From Aureobasidium sp. EXF-3400 (Eukaryota; Ascomycota; Dothideomycetes; Dothideales; Saccotheciaceae), in contig SWBL01000551.1 in NCBI GenBank assembly GCA_024195585.1, forward strand, positions 1 to 21,577: a stretch of 21,577 nt of DNA, written 5' to 3'. Made by a program: the position numbers and the translations under genes. Under the pieces are notes generated by a model. It saw nothing but the letters and a program-made list of their open reading frames with translations, had not been told where the DNA came from and made no database searches. This document shows, in pieces, positions 9,557 through 20,619 of the stretch (position 1 is the first letter of the stretch; every line of letters begins with the position of its first letter).

Positions 9557-10323
9557 GATCGCGGCCTGAGATACCAACAACCCAGAAAAACAAGAAACAC
9601 TGGTCGGCCGTTGTGTCTTTGAAGTGCTTCTGAAGTGCGATGACTGGTCGAGATGTACGAAAGACCTTTGGGTGGTCCGAGTAGAAGTCCTTCGGGAAGC
9701 AGGAAGCGCCGGGTGTTATTTGTCGTAAGGGTATGAAGACGATCTTCAAGGAAGGGCAACCCTTGAGATCGGTCGCGATCTGTGAGGGCGGTTTGTGGGT
9801 TGTAGCAGGATTGGATGTATGCGAACGTGCGCAGTCGAAGGTGTTATGAGAGAGGGATGCTTGGGGTGGGTGTGGAAGTGCTTCTTTGACCTTGAGTGCG
9901 CCGAAGAAGTTCTTCGAAAGTTACTGTGATTGTGAGAGGTGCAATGCTACGAGTCGGTGAAAGTGAAAGAAAGGTCTGGAACATCAGATTTCACAGCCGC
10001 ATGAAAAAAGAGAATGTTCAATCAATGCTATCATTGAATAGACGAACAATGTATAAGCCTCTATTGTTATTCTTTGCACTTCTTTGTTGTGTTGCCCTTG
10101 TTTATGTGTCTGCTGCTAAACTCCTTCTCACTGACGTCTTCGTAAACTAGATGGAAAATATTGTCATTCGAAGTCATAAAAGCAAGGACAAAGAGAGAAA
10201 GGATCGTTGTCAGTGTAAAACGCCTTTTTGTGCGGGTATATGTAACTAAAAAGCAAAACCTCCATGACCCTATGAGACCAATCCGAGCAACGCCATAAAA
10301 TGCATCTATATTTGTACTTGTCT
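9557..10323. promoter_or_regulatory. Intergenic: upstream of the SNF2 gene and 3' flank of RPC1
   Basis: Both neighbours are read leftward, so this holds the RPC1 3' UTR (right part, AT-rich) and the SNF2 promoter and leader (left part). Four GAAGNNCTTC motifs stand at 9621, 9684, 9875 and 9906, i.e. about 65, 130, 320 and 350 bases before the SNF2 ATG; the last is the right edge of the whole cluster. No other gene is supported. The sequence gtgcgggtata at 10230-10240 recurs inverted near 20172. Confidence 0.55.
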
Positions 10324-13300
10324 TCAAGCAGCGGCAGCGATCGTCTTCGGTAGAGTCGCAAACGCACACTCGAAGGCCGACTTCTTCCTTCCATGCTCGG
10401 CTTCGGTGACGCCGAGTTTGCGGACCACCTTAAATGCGCCAGTACCAAGGCTCATTACTTGGCCAAGGATGATACACTCTGAGACACCTTCAATGCGGTC
10501 CCTCTTCATGCCCACAGCAGCGTTGAAGAGATGGTCGGGTGTTTTCTCGAAAGACGCAAGCTGTAGTACAGAATCGCGCATTTTGGCCAGACCGAAACGT
10601 GTAATTCCAAGCACATCGCCCTTGTAGGTCATCACATCTGCAAGAAGCTGCATGTGGCGAGGGTCGATGTCCATGCCTCCCATGACGGAACTAATCTCTG
10701 CGATGATGGTGCTGCGGGCGGCTTCGATGCCGAGGACGTCTTTGGCTTCCATAACGTTGTTCGAGCGCGTTTTGATGCCGTCGACACCCTCAGTTGTCAT
10801 GCAAGCTTTCAAACCGTAGCCTTCGACTAATACGGAGACGGGCTCGCGGCCGGTTGCGTCGGGCTTATCATCTCTCTTGACAATTGCGCGAGCGCAATCA
10901 GGATACCCTTTGACTACGACACTAGGCAAAATGCGCTTCAAGTCCTGGATAATGTCGAAGATCTCGAGAGGCTTGCGGGTCTTGTTAAGTGCTGCTTTGC
11001 CACGGGGTTCGGGGACGTATTGGACGTTGACACGAATATGAGTTTTGCCGACAGGTGCGACCTGTACGCCGAGAGCTTTCACGGCTTTGCTTTTTGCGAT
11101 GGCAAATGTAATGTCTTGAGTCGTGAGACGCAAGCCCAATTTGGTGACTGTGTCCCAGTTTATGCGCATGTTGACATATGAGCTTGTCACGGACCAAACA
11201 TCCTCGATATAAGCGATGATGTCGCGAAGGTAGGTTTTCTCAATCATTGCTTTTGCAACGCGGCCGGCGACGGTTTCATACTTGGAGTCAAGGGTGCAGG
11301 AGATGACCTAATAGAAAATTAGCAAAATTCGATCAGAACGGAGAGAGCCCACATGCGGGAGTGCTTATTTGACGGCTTGCGTTGATAATTTCCTTGATAC
11401 GGGGTACACCCTGAGTAATACTCATACCGGCGACACCAGCAAAATGGAAAGTCTTGAGAGTCATTTGTGTACCAGGCTCACCAATGGACTGGGCACCAGT
11501 GGCTCCGACGGCGTGACCTGGTTGAACCTTGGAACGCTCATACTTGGTCAAGCACAGCATGAGGAACTCTTTAAGGGCAGCAGCTGAGATCTTGAGCACA
11601 CCATCAGCGATTGTTCTTTGCTCGCAGTCATCTGCCACCGCAGCATCGATGTCGCCCAGATCTTTGATACCAGAATCCATGCCAATCTTGGTGCGAATAG
11701 CAGCCAGCTTATCACACTTGATCTGGATATAGTTTTGAACAGTGTCGAGGAAGTCACGAGCACTCTCCAACTGATCGACACCGTGGTCGCTCTTGTCGTT
11801 GTAACCGAGCTTCTCGCCTGTCAGAGAGATACGCTCAAGCTTGGCTCTCTCCGGGTCAAGAGTGTCGGTTGTGATTTGCATGATCTCGGATGGTCTCAAA
11901 CCACGATCGTTGAGGTCCCATGTAGTGGTAACAGCATGGGTGAAACTGCGGTCGAAGTGTACAGGCTTTGCACTGCCCTCCATATCCACAGGATCAAGCT
12001 TGTCGTCTCCGTATTGGAATTGGACAATACCAGAAGATGAATTACGGACAGTGTTGTCATATTGAGCTGACAAATCTTCGAGTGACTTCATCAAACGACG
12101 AGACATGTAACCAGTTTCGGCGGTCTTGACAGCGGTATCGACCAGACCTTCACGACCAGACATAGCGTGGAAAATGAACTCGGTAGGATTCAAGCCTGAG
12201 AAGAAACTGTTTCCGACGAAACCTTTGGCGGGAGCGTCTCTGCTTCCCTTGGCGAAGTGAGGCAGGGTACGGTCTTGGAAACCTTCCAAAACACGCTTAC
12301 CACCAATAATCTGTTGACCTACAGCAGCAACCATCTGAGAGACGTTGATGTTCGAACCCTTGGAACCGCACTTGGCCATGACAAGTGGAGAGTTGCGGCG
12401 ACTGAGCTCAGCGAAACAAGCGTCACCAGCTTCTTGACGAACTTTGGAGAGGATACCAGATATCTGGTTCTCCATGGTCATTTCTTCGTCACAGCCAGGA
12501 TCGCGCTCCAGCTCTCCTTTATTGTAGAGGTCAATAAGCTCATAACATTTGGCCTCTGCGGTTCTGATCAGGTCCATCTTCTTCGCCGTCAGTGCATCAC
12601 TAGGGTATACATCGCTGATGCCGAGCGAGAAACCTTGGTTGGTGAGCCAACGTGCGGACAATCTAGCGAGACGGTTCATAGCATGGACGGCATAGTCTGG
12701 ACCAAAGTCACGCATTATGACATAGAAGACCGAGTCTTTCTTTCCGTCACCAACTGTTGCCTTGTCCATGTAACCACACATGACTTCTGAATTGCGGATG
12801 ACCAGGTATGCATCGTCCTCGTTCATGTCGGGCGCAACACCCTTGGGAGGTGCCTTGTATTGCTTGCACTTGGCTTCCAAGTTGACTAGGACGTTGAGCT
12901 TCTTGTTTGGTCGCATCAGTACGTTCCAGATCTGTTTGCCAGTCCACAGACGTTGCGGCTTCCAGACAGTGGGCGGAGGAAGCTCAATAGACAGTTTCTC
13001 TCCGGTCTCAGGATCTTCAATAACATCGTCATGGAACATGAAACCAATGATCTGACTGAAAGTTTTGCGGTCGAAGAAGTTGTCCTTGATCGAAGATAGA
13101 TATGCTCCTGTAATGAAATCCTGAATGGCAGCGATGATGGGAGTTCCGTTCTTTGGGGTAGCCAAGTTGTTCTTGACACCCATCAAGTTGATAGCTTCGG
13201 TACGGGCTTCTTCGGTTTGCGGAACATGCAAGTTCATTTCGTCTCCATCGAAGTCGGCGTTGTAAGGGTTGCAGACACACTCGTTGAGACGGAAGGTCCT

Positions 13301-14874
13301 CCAGGGTCTGACCTTGACCTTGTGACTGAGAATACTGAGCTTGTGGAGTGAAGGCTGACGGTTGAATAGCACAATATCGCCATCTTCCAAGTGTCGCTCA
13401 ACCACATCGCCAATTGCCAGTTCCTTTGCTATGAGATCCAACTTTCCGATGCGCTCCACGACTTCCAGAACCTTTCTTTGACCATCTTTCTTTATGACAA
13501 AATTGGCACCGGGGTGCTTCTTCTTTCCTCGAAGGACACACGCGCGGAGCTTCTCGATATTGTATCTGGTGACACGCTCAGGGTAGGTCATGTTCGTAGC
13601 GACTTTGGAGGGCACGGCGACCTCTTCGATACTAAGGTTGGGGTCGGGGGAAATGACGGTACGGCCAGAAAAGTCGACACGCTTTCCTGAAAGGTTACCT
13701 CTGAAACGACCTTGCTTACCCTTCAGACGCTGACAGAAACCACGAAGAGCTTTACCATAAGCAGAATCACGACCAAGACCAGGAAGGTTACCATCGATGT
13801 ACATGGCGATCTGGACCTGCAAGAACTCCCACATGTCAACAATCTTCATGACGGGCTGTCCAGACTTGAGACCAGCAGATAGCAGAGTGTTGATTTGAAT
13901 GATGTCTCCGAGCTTGTTTGTGATATCGTCTTCTGTGCTTGCAGCTTCTTGGGCGACCGATGGGCGGATAGCGACAGGAGGAGCGGGGAGGTACTGCCAG
14001 ATGAAGGCCTCCGGACGGCCTCTGCTTGGATCCATGCCCAATAACTCGACGTCGGTTGTTGAAATTCTCTGGAACAAGTTCAAAGCTCGGAGAGGGTTCA
14101 TGTCGTCGACTGCGCGTTTGGCGTGCTTCTCCAGGTCCGGAACACCCTTCTTGGCCTCGTCGAACGATTTCTCAAATGCAACCATAGAGGCAGGCTTGAC
14201 CTTTGATTTCGCGTTGGAGGCGAGATACGTCTGCCACTTGACGTGAATGAGCTTGATGGGATGTCCCGCGACCTTTTTGACAGTACCGTTGATGGAGCCG
14301 CAGTAGAAGCATGTCTTTGTCTTTTTGGCCTCGTCGACGATTTTTTTGCAGATGGCCTCCTTGCGCAAAGAGTCCAGCTCTGGTCTACGGATTTGGCGCA
14401 AGTACTTTCGGCGTGTGTTTTCGTCGAGCAGGATTCGGGAGCAGTCTTTGCAGATGGTGTTCAGGATTTCCATAATCTTCTTGAAGTAGCCCCAGTGGTA
14501 GGCAGGAAGAGCGAGGCGGACGTGACCAAAGTGACCATTGCAGTTCTTGAGATCCTCCTTGCACTGCTCACACTGTCCAGTCTTGGAAGAGGTTCCGAGG
14601 CGGCCATCGAGGGGACCGTGTGCGGTGAGGGTTCGTTTGCCGCCAGGGCCAGTACCGAGGTCGTAAACGTTGCGATCGGAGACTTCGACGACGGACTGCT
14701 TTACCATGTCCTGGTTGGATCTGTTGAAACAGTCAGAGATGGGATGTTTGAATAGGCGCATGGCACCTTGACTCACAGGACACCAAACTCGAGTTCCGAG
14801 ATGCGCTTAGGAGGGCGGTCGATGACCTGCTCCTTGGGAGGAAGCTCATCGAACTGCTGGGCTTGACCTTCCAT
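10324..14874 (-). CDS. RPC1: DNA-directed RNA polymerase III largest subunit
   Basis: This is the catalytic largest subunit of nuclear RNA polymerase III, which makes tRNA, 5S rRNA and U6 (yeast RPO31/RPC160). Three exons, 14874-14777, 14720-11357 and 11307-10324, give 1481 residues, the usual family length. Intron 1 (56 nt) is GTGAGT..CAG. Intron 2 (11356-11308, 49 nt) keeps the family text ISTP|VISC only if it starts with GC (GCATGT...GCTAAT...TAG). Visible landmarks are the N-terminal zinc region CEQCKEDLKNCNGHFGHV, CKDCSRIL, the second site CFYCGSINGTV, the catalytic NADFDGDEMNLH (520-531, metal-binding Asp 522/524/526), PRIKEIINASR in the jaw/cleft region, and the C-terminal DPRHMQLLADVMTYKGDVLGITRFGL, SVLQLASFEKTPDHLF and GVSECIILGQ. 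The start fits MEGQAQQFDELPPKEQ with EFGVLSNQDM across the first splice. It shares a divergent promoter with the FHA gene. No GAAGNNCTTC motif occurs in its 4.5 kb. Confidence 0.97.
11308..11356 (-). other. Probable GC-AG intron in RPC1
   Basis: The GCATGT donor after ACT CCC and the TATTAG acceptor before GTC ATC restore the conserved join STP-VIS in phase 0. The nearby GT two bases inside would shift the frame. A CTAAT branch-like site lies about 14 bases before the acceptor. Confidence 0.7.
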
Positions 14875-15630
14875 GATGGCAGGTGTCGACTAGTTCCATA
14901 CAGCACAAGCAGGCGCAAGTCTGACGGGCGATGACTTGTTGGCGGAAGTTTGCCGTCTTGTCGATAAAATCACAAGTCCAGCCGCTAAGGATTTGCTGCC
15001 CGCGTCGGCCACAAGCGTCCGAGCTTCGACTGTTTGGCGGGGTCTATCTCCGTTCTTACTTCCGGCTTTTATCTCTCGTTTCGTCGTCGGCTCATGCGTC
15101 AAACAAACTAATTCAGAAGTATAATTTATCTACTTTGCATCAGCTGAGTGAGGTAAATGAGTCTTGATGCTACAAACGATAGGCTGTCAGGCTTTGTTAC
15201 GAAGTTGGAGCTAGGAGCCTCCGGAAGAGAGGGGTCGAAGTCGGCAAGGCTTCTGCCTGAGATAGCACCCGAGTGGTCATCAGCATACCGAGTTATGAGA
15301 GCTCGAGGATGCACCTGTTCCAGCTAGCAGCTTCTGAAAGCTTCTAACACTCTGTCGAGTGCTTGGTAGAATGCAAGAATGAGAACAGAGTGAAGTGTGT
15401 TGGGGCAGAGATCAGGAACGAGTTGGTGGTGGCATGTGACAGTGAGTTGGGCCTATCGGTGCGTGTTGGTCCCCGCTCGGGTGCTTCTTGCCTTTTGGTA
15501 GACCAACTATCAACCAAGACCAATCAACCTTCTTCTCCTCTCGTAAACTCTCTCACTGCACCTCATACATACTAATTCACCTCAGTCCCTCCCGCCTCTT
15601 GACTCATCTTTCCATCTGCCGCCATCCAAC
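14875..15630. promoter_or_regulatory. Divergent intergenic region between RPC1 and the FHA gene
   Basis: This is 756 bp between two start codons on opposite strands and must hold both promoters. The last ~100 bases before 15631 are C/T-rich (CTTCTTCTCCTCTCG, CCTCCCGCCTC), a typical fungal leader for the FHA gene. I see no RNA gene, and the short open frames on both strands do not resemble proteins. Confidence 0.5.
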
Positions 15631-17427
15631 ATGACGGCACCCTCTTCACATACGCAGGGCTCCACCCGTGTCACTGTCGTCCTGCAAGTCGACTCTCCCA
15701 AAGGCGCCCCGTCGACCGGCCCTACTTCTCGCACTCTGCTCATCCCAGAACACGAACCTGTACTTATCGGCCGCGCCAGTCTCACAAAGAACAGAGATCC
15801 CGCTCCCGACAACGCTCTCTTCACTTGCGCAGTCATGTCAAGATCTCACGCTACCCTTTCCGCCCCAGATGGTCCTTATGTATGTATATTACTTGCTCTG
15901 TCTTCTATCTCGCTCCCAATCCTCACGCCTATCTACTTCTTTCCGCCCTTGGCAGTCCGACTAACAAAACCCTAGGGCTCCATCTATCTCGAAGACACTG
16001 GCTCCATGCATGGTGTCTATGTCAATGGTCTCAAGATTTCTCGCACCGCCATCCGTCCCTCGGACAACATCACTTTTGGAAGCAGGGTCACTCGCGCTGA
16101 AGGTGAATCCCTGCCATCCAACCAAGCTTTCAACTTCTTCGAACACTCTCGTCTGACACCCCTTCCAGGCACTCACGACGGTGTCAAGCTCACTGTGAAC
16201 AACATCACCCGCTCTGGTGCCACCTTCAGCAACCCCATCGATCTGTCCGAAAGCAGCAATACCATGCCTTACCACCCCTCATACAAGACTATGCCTTGCC
16301 CCTCATACGAGACTATGCCTTACCCCTCATACCGTGTCCCTGACTACGAAACCGACTCCTCCAAGGACGACAGCATCAACACTACCTTCGAGAACTCCGC
16401 AGCCGTCGAGTACATCGATCTAGACCCTGTCTCTTCTCCTGCCCGTTCTCACAACTTCGTCCACTCCGAAGACGAACATGATACACAGGTCTATTACAAC
16501 GACTCTGACTCCGAGTTCGACAGCGATTGCGAGGCCAGCGACTACCCAGAAAACCCCGATGAATTCGAGTATGATGAGCAGAGTCATGCTGGCTCAGACG
16601 GTAGTCGTTCTCCCGGCTCTTCTGTCGCAGAGGAAGACGATGATACGCAGAGAGATCAGGTGCATTCTGAAATCGACGAAGTCCTTGAATTCCACGAAGA
16701 GCCTGAGATTACACCAGTCCACCTCGATGACACTGAGATCGCTCAGACCAAGACTACATACACTCAGAGTGAGAAGGAGAAGGCTCGCGAAGCTGCCGAG
16801 ATCATGTCACTCCCTTGGATCCTCGAGCCTTCCGACCGCTGGAACATGTCTGCCGTTACACTTACAACAAACTCTATCATGCCCAAGGTGCCTTCACCCT
16901 CCACCCTCAAGGACACTGAGTATCTTCCTATCTCTCAGGGCAAGAAGAATGTAGATGATGGTGGAGCCGCTGCTCAAGACACAGAAAAGGATATTGAGAG
17001 CCAGGACGCATCTCTGAAGGCCCAACAGAGGGACAAAGAGCTTGACCACATTGAAGGCCCCAAGATCGACAAGGAGAAAGAGGTCTCTGTCACTACACCC
17101 ACAGTGAATGAACTGTTTGCGAAGGTGGATTCTCCCACTGGAAGCAAGCGCAAGCGTGACATTGAGGACGACGGTCACGAAGACGTCCCTGCTCCTTCCG
17201 CTGATCGCAAGTTGCTCAAACTCAAGTTCAACAAGCAGCACATCCTCAAGAACTTCTTCAAGGCACAACCTCAAATCGCATCTCGACCTGCCAAACGTGC
17301 AAAGCGTTCAACCGCCAAATTCGCCTTGGGCGCATTTGCTGGTGCTATCGGTGGTGTCGCTACTGTGGTCGGTGTACTGATGACTCCCCAGTGCGAGCAG
17401 TTGCTGGCTAGTTGGCCAATCTCATGA
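15631..17427 (+). CDS. Tail-anchored FHA-domain protein
   Basis: This is a 566-residue protein from two exons (15631-15879, 15976-17427) with a 96-nt GTATGT..TAG intron inside the FHA domain, joining DGPY to GSIYLED in phase 0. FHA domains bind phosphothreonine peptides. The key residues are present: GR (47-48), SRSH (70-73) and GSMHGVYVNG (92-101). A Tyr/Pro repeat (PSYKTMPCPSYETMPYPSYR), a long acidic Asp/Glu/Ser region, a charged KR-rich patch (GSKRKRDIEDD) and one hydrophobic C-terminal segment (FALGAFAGAIGGVATVVGVLM, about 532-552) follow, ending with 14 polar residues. That layout fits a tail-anchored membrane protein of ER, nuclear envelope or mitochondrial outer membrane with the FHA domain in the cytosol. 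Far9/Vps64/SLMAP of the STRIPAK complex have FHA plus tail anchor, but those are longer and coiled-coil rich, so I do not assign it there. It is divergent from RPC1. Confidence 0.9.
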
Positions 17428-20003
17428 TGACAGGCGGTGTATTGCTAAGGATGTGAGTCCAATCTTGCAGCATTGACCAGAATGAGAAACCACAGAGAAA
17501 GTCTCTACGCCACCAAGGTCACCTGCAAGTCTATTTTCTTGATGCTTTGAAGCTTTGCGTCTGCTTTTGTTTCTTTTTGCTTTTGATTTCTGGTTTTGGG
17601 TCCGGGGAGTTACTATGGCGAGTGGAAGTTGCTGTTCTAAGGGGATACGCTACGGAGCAAACGATAACGTTAACAATGCAACTTTTTTTTGTTCAAACCA
17701 TCCTTCACACACACCGTCGACAAACTAGGCTCAATGAACAGCTTGTCAAGGATTGCAGCAAGCTGCACGTCTCATCTTCATTATACTTGCACTAACAGGA
17801 GAGAAATGTTCAAAAGCCGAGCCGGCCTTTCATGCACCTTCCTCTTTCTGTTGACCAGTGACCAAGTATACGGCTCTCACTGCTCGCCATCCTCACCGAC
17901 GTATCGGAGTACTGTACCGTCTCATTTCGCACTTTATAACCCTTCCCATCTTGGATTAAGATCCTCCAAAAGATCTAGAAAACTTTTTGCAATAACCAAG
18001 CACCTAATGCTCGAAGGGCCTAGAGGAGTCAGTGACCTGGTTACTATAGGGAGGGTATTATGGCTTGATGGATGTCTAGTTCGATTCCGTGATAACTGTG
18101 CCCTTGTTCTAAGGTCCAGGTCTAGGGATAGCCATATCGATTGTCATCGCCGGTCTTGGGGTAAGATGTGTTATGCGCGTTTTATAGACATCGTTGAGAT
18201 TGAGATGTTTGCTTTGATATGGAAAGTTTGCTATACAGAAGCCTAATGGAGAACTCAAGTTTATGGTAAAGAGAGGAATCGGAGTTTGGACGTTAGGGTT
18301 GGGGTATCCTAACCTTGGTTCATATCTCTCCGAGGCCATTTGAATCTCTTTTTGAATCTGTTTAAAGAGGTCGAGACCATGTCTGTAGAATAGAAGTTGT
18401 TTGGAGAAAAATTGCAATTTTGACATGGAGAATTAAGAGATTTTGGACAGTAAACTTGATTCTTAACTTGACTTGGGAAGATATAGTATCGAAGGCCTAA
18501 TGTATCTTGTAAGCAACCCACATCATGGTGCTGAATACCGCGTAGTCTTCCTCTGGCTCGAGCGCTGAATACGTATGACCCATGACCCATGACCCATGAC
18601 CCATGACCACATTTTCGAGAAGATACGCGGAAATATAGATATGCCAAAATAGGAGAGGATGATAGTGACCAAGACGTGCTTTTACCTCTAGCGAATGGAC
18701 TAGGCTTATGGTCCGACGGTCACGCTCAACGCCTGGGCCAGGATATCTCGTGCTAGATGGAGTGAGATGGTAAGGGTAGGCTAGGAGAAGCCGAAAACTA
18801 GATCCATGGTCTGCCAGTCTTGACTTATGCCTCCCAGCTCTAGACAAGAAGTGTGGTAATGCTATTGAAGTGATTCGGCACTATCATGTTAGAGACTGGA
18901 GGTCGGGAGAGAACGAAAGGTGCAGAACAAGATGGGGCGCTAACTTGAATTTGTCCCTCCTCATTATATTGTAGCTCGGAGAAAACAGCCATCAGCATGA
19001 ATTGATATAACTTAACACCATCAGGTCAAGAGTGTTGCAATTCAGGAGATGTCGAGCCAAGCAAAAGAATTAGTGACTAGGCTCGTCCACTGCTATGTCT
19101 CCGAACAGAATTGTGCAGTGTTGAAGCTGGTTCATCGAGTGCCTAGATGGCAGCGACAATGGCGATTGCGATGCGAATACAGTGATGATGATGATGCTGT
19201 TACTGTCGCCATTCTCATTGAACTTACATAGATTTCTGTAATGCAACCCATCATCTGAGTCAAAAAGAGCGCGATGCTAAGAGTAAAGGAAATCTTGCTG
19301 ACATACTCATGCGCTTCAGAAGTACTGCGACGCTCGAGCCAACCCTTCGAATTCGACACCGTTTCTTCGACGACGAGTATCTTAACAACCAGTTGTCGCA
19401 TTGAGCTGATTTATAGATATATATGTAGCGAATTATCCATGGAAACTGTTCCCACTATTGTTGTTGATACACAACTTAGCCTTCTTCGCGAATTTAGCCA
19501 GATCCGTTATGTCTTCTATCCGTTAGCCGAACGTTTCGGCGTTCTTCTAATGCTACACACATGCCTCCTATGTATGTGTTATTTCTTTAATTGATTTACT
19601 ACTTGGCTTGTAGTTAGATAAGCTATCTTTATAGGCATCAAACATCCTTTTAATAGGGTGGAGGTTAGGACTGTTTCCTAGATGTAGTGCGAAATTAATG
19701 CCCTCCTGCTACTCTATATTAGCTAGAAAAAGGTTGGTATCGAGAGGGTATGCGACGCGTCGCGATACTTCTGCCGCGCATGAGTATGTGCTGGTTTGAC
19801 TCACAGGTCAAAAGGTTGCACACGTATGAGTACGTGCGGTGTGAAGATGAAAACCCTTTTGTTCTGTCAGTCGTTTGGGTATGCAACACAGGCTCAACAT
19901 GTCTCGCAAAAAGCGTTCCTCAAGAGATTCTGCGTCGGTCTCTTATGACTTCTCCCTCGATCCGACTGATTCCTTTCATATCATTCCATTGTGTTGTGAT
20001 CAG
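17428..20003. other. Gene-poor region right of the FHA gene
   Basis: About 2.6 kb hold no gene I can support. The longest frame (17689-18246, 185 codons, plus) has no domain, no codon bias and no introns that help it. The stretch 19580-19740 is AT-rich with many TA steps (for example CTATATTAGCTAG), which could reflect old repeat-induced point mutation of a lost element. Two near copies of a short unit occur at about 19779 and 19819 (ATGAGTATGTGC / ATGAGTACGTGC). A 12-bp palindrome GCGACGCGTCGC sits at 19752-19763. Confidence 0.5.
18575..18608. repeat. Heptanucleotide microsatellite (ATGACCC)
   Basis: Nearly five perfect copies of ATGACCC in tandem. A simple repeat in non-coding DNA. Confidence 0.95.
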
Positions 20004-20182
20004 AGGAAATCAGCCTTTGAATCTGCATTTGCTAGTCTACCAAAGACGATCGCTGCTGCTGCTTGAGAGGATCGGGAAAGAAAGAGATAGTTATACGATG
20101 GGTGGGAAAGTCATGGTTATGAGCATTGCGAATGGCGTTATAAAGATGTTGTTTCTTCATGAATAGTTTAGTATACCCGCAC
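20004..20182 (+). pseudogene. Decayed duplicate of the RPC1 3' end, inverted relative to RPC1
   Basis: Bases 20004-20066 read RKSAFESAFASLPKTIAAAA and TGA; the RPC1 C-terminus is RKKSAFECAFATLPKTIAAAA and TGA. The last 27 bases differ at only two positions (CTACCAAAGACGATCGCTGC then GCTGCTTGA). Downstream, TATACCCGCAC at 20172-20182, followed by A-rich GCG text, recurs in the RPC1 3' flank (10240-10230 on the minus strand), 84 bases after its stop versus 106 here. No RPC1 similarity is seen before 20004, so only the tail was copied. It is unlikely to be translated as RPC1; an ATG at 19875 happens to be in frame. Confidence 0.85.
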
Positions 20183-20619
20183 GACCACAAAAGCGCTTGT
20201 TCAAAGAATGCAAATGATAGCTCTACTGTAGCCCATCTCTTACTCGCTTGTTCCTTGTCTTGCAGTTGATTGTCCTCCGTGAGGGTTTCCCAGCCTCCCT
20301 GTGGCTATAAAAATGCATGATACTATCAGGAGACAGGAAAGTGTCCACTGAGAGACGACGTCTGATCAGCTCTCTTTGGCCATACCTCTGCCTCTGAAAG
20401 TGATTGTGTCTTTTCATAGCATAGATATGCTCTTTGCTATAGTCGGAGTAGTTGCATGTAGGGAGGAGTCTCTGATTATTCGATCACTGCTGGAGCCACC
20501 GGAGATAAATTGCGGGGTTCAAATAGAGAGCTCTCCCCAAAGTTGTCGATGACGTTGAGGAGAGCTTTGCTTACACAATCTCGAGCGACCTCTTTGTACC
20601 ACTTTATCCTCCGTTCCCA
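20183..20619. promoter_or_regulatory. Upstream region of the glutathione transferase gene
   Basis: Non-coding DNA before the ATG at 20620, presumably promoter and leader. The open frame on the minus strand at 20476-21000 is antisense to the transferase exon and is not a gene. I see no clear regulatory motif. Confidence 0.4.

Larger units (their letters stand above)
1761..9915. repeat. Cluster of 30 dispersed GAAG-NN-CTTC inverted repeats (9 are GAAGTACTTC)
   Basis: Starts of the 10-mers: exact GAAGTACTTC at 2570, 2627, 4065, 4104, 4538, 5553, 6351, 7391, 8910. Other centres: GG 1761, 1960; GA 2050, 2140, 6798, 7174, 8730; AA 2110, 3044; CA 2483, 3269, 5132; CG 6571; TT 8057, 9906; TG 8091, 8204, 9621, 9875; TC 9503, 9684. 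Nine lie in zinc-finger gene coding DNA, ten in SNF2 exons, three in SNF2 introns (one each) and eight in non-coding DNA. One-mismatch forms also occur (for example 6326, 6945, 7457). I found no full match in 1-1760 or 9916-21577. With eight fixed positions, chance gives about one per 65 kb. The motif contains a ScaI site when the centre is TA and always fits the XmnI pattern. Counts were made by eye. Confidence 0.92.

Noticed and set aside
1761..9915. GAAGNNCTTC as heat-shock elements
   Set aside because: Heat-shock elements need GAA and TTC units spaced by two bases in alternating arrays; here GAA and TTC are four bases apart and no third unit follows regularly.
18055..18095. tRNA-like B box (GTTCGATTCC) after an A-box-like text
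   Set aside because: The boxes are too close together, and the flanks do not form a T-stem or acceptor stem.
17689..18246. 185-codon open frame right of the FHA gene
   Set aside because: It shows no domain, compositional or codon-use sign of a protein and has no similarity to its neighbours that I can see.
18292..18313. Telomere-like GTTAGG...CCTAAC
   Set aside because: It is a single 6-bp inverted pair, not a tandem TTAGGG run.
19752..19763. 12-bp palindrome GCGACGCGTCGC containing an MCB-like ACGCGT
   Set aside because: It is a single copy with no gene close enough to be its target; it may be chance.
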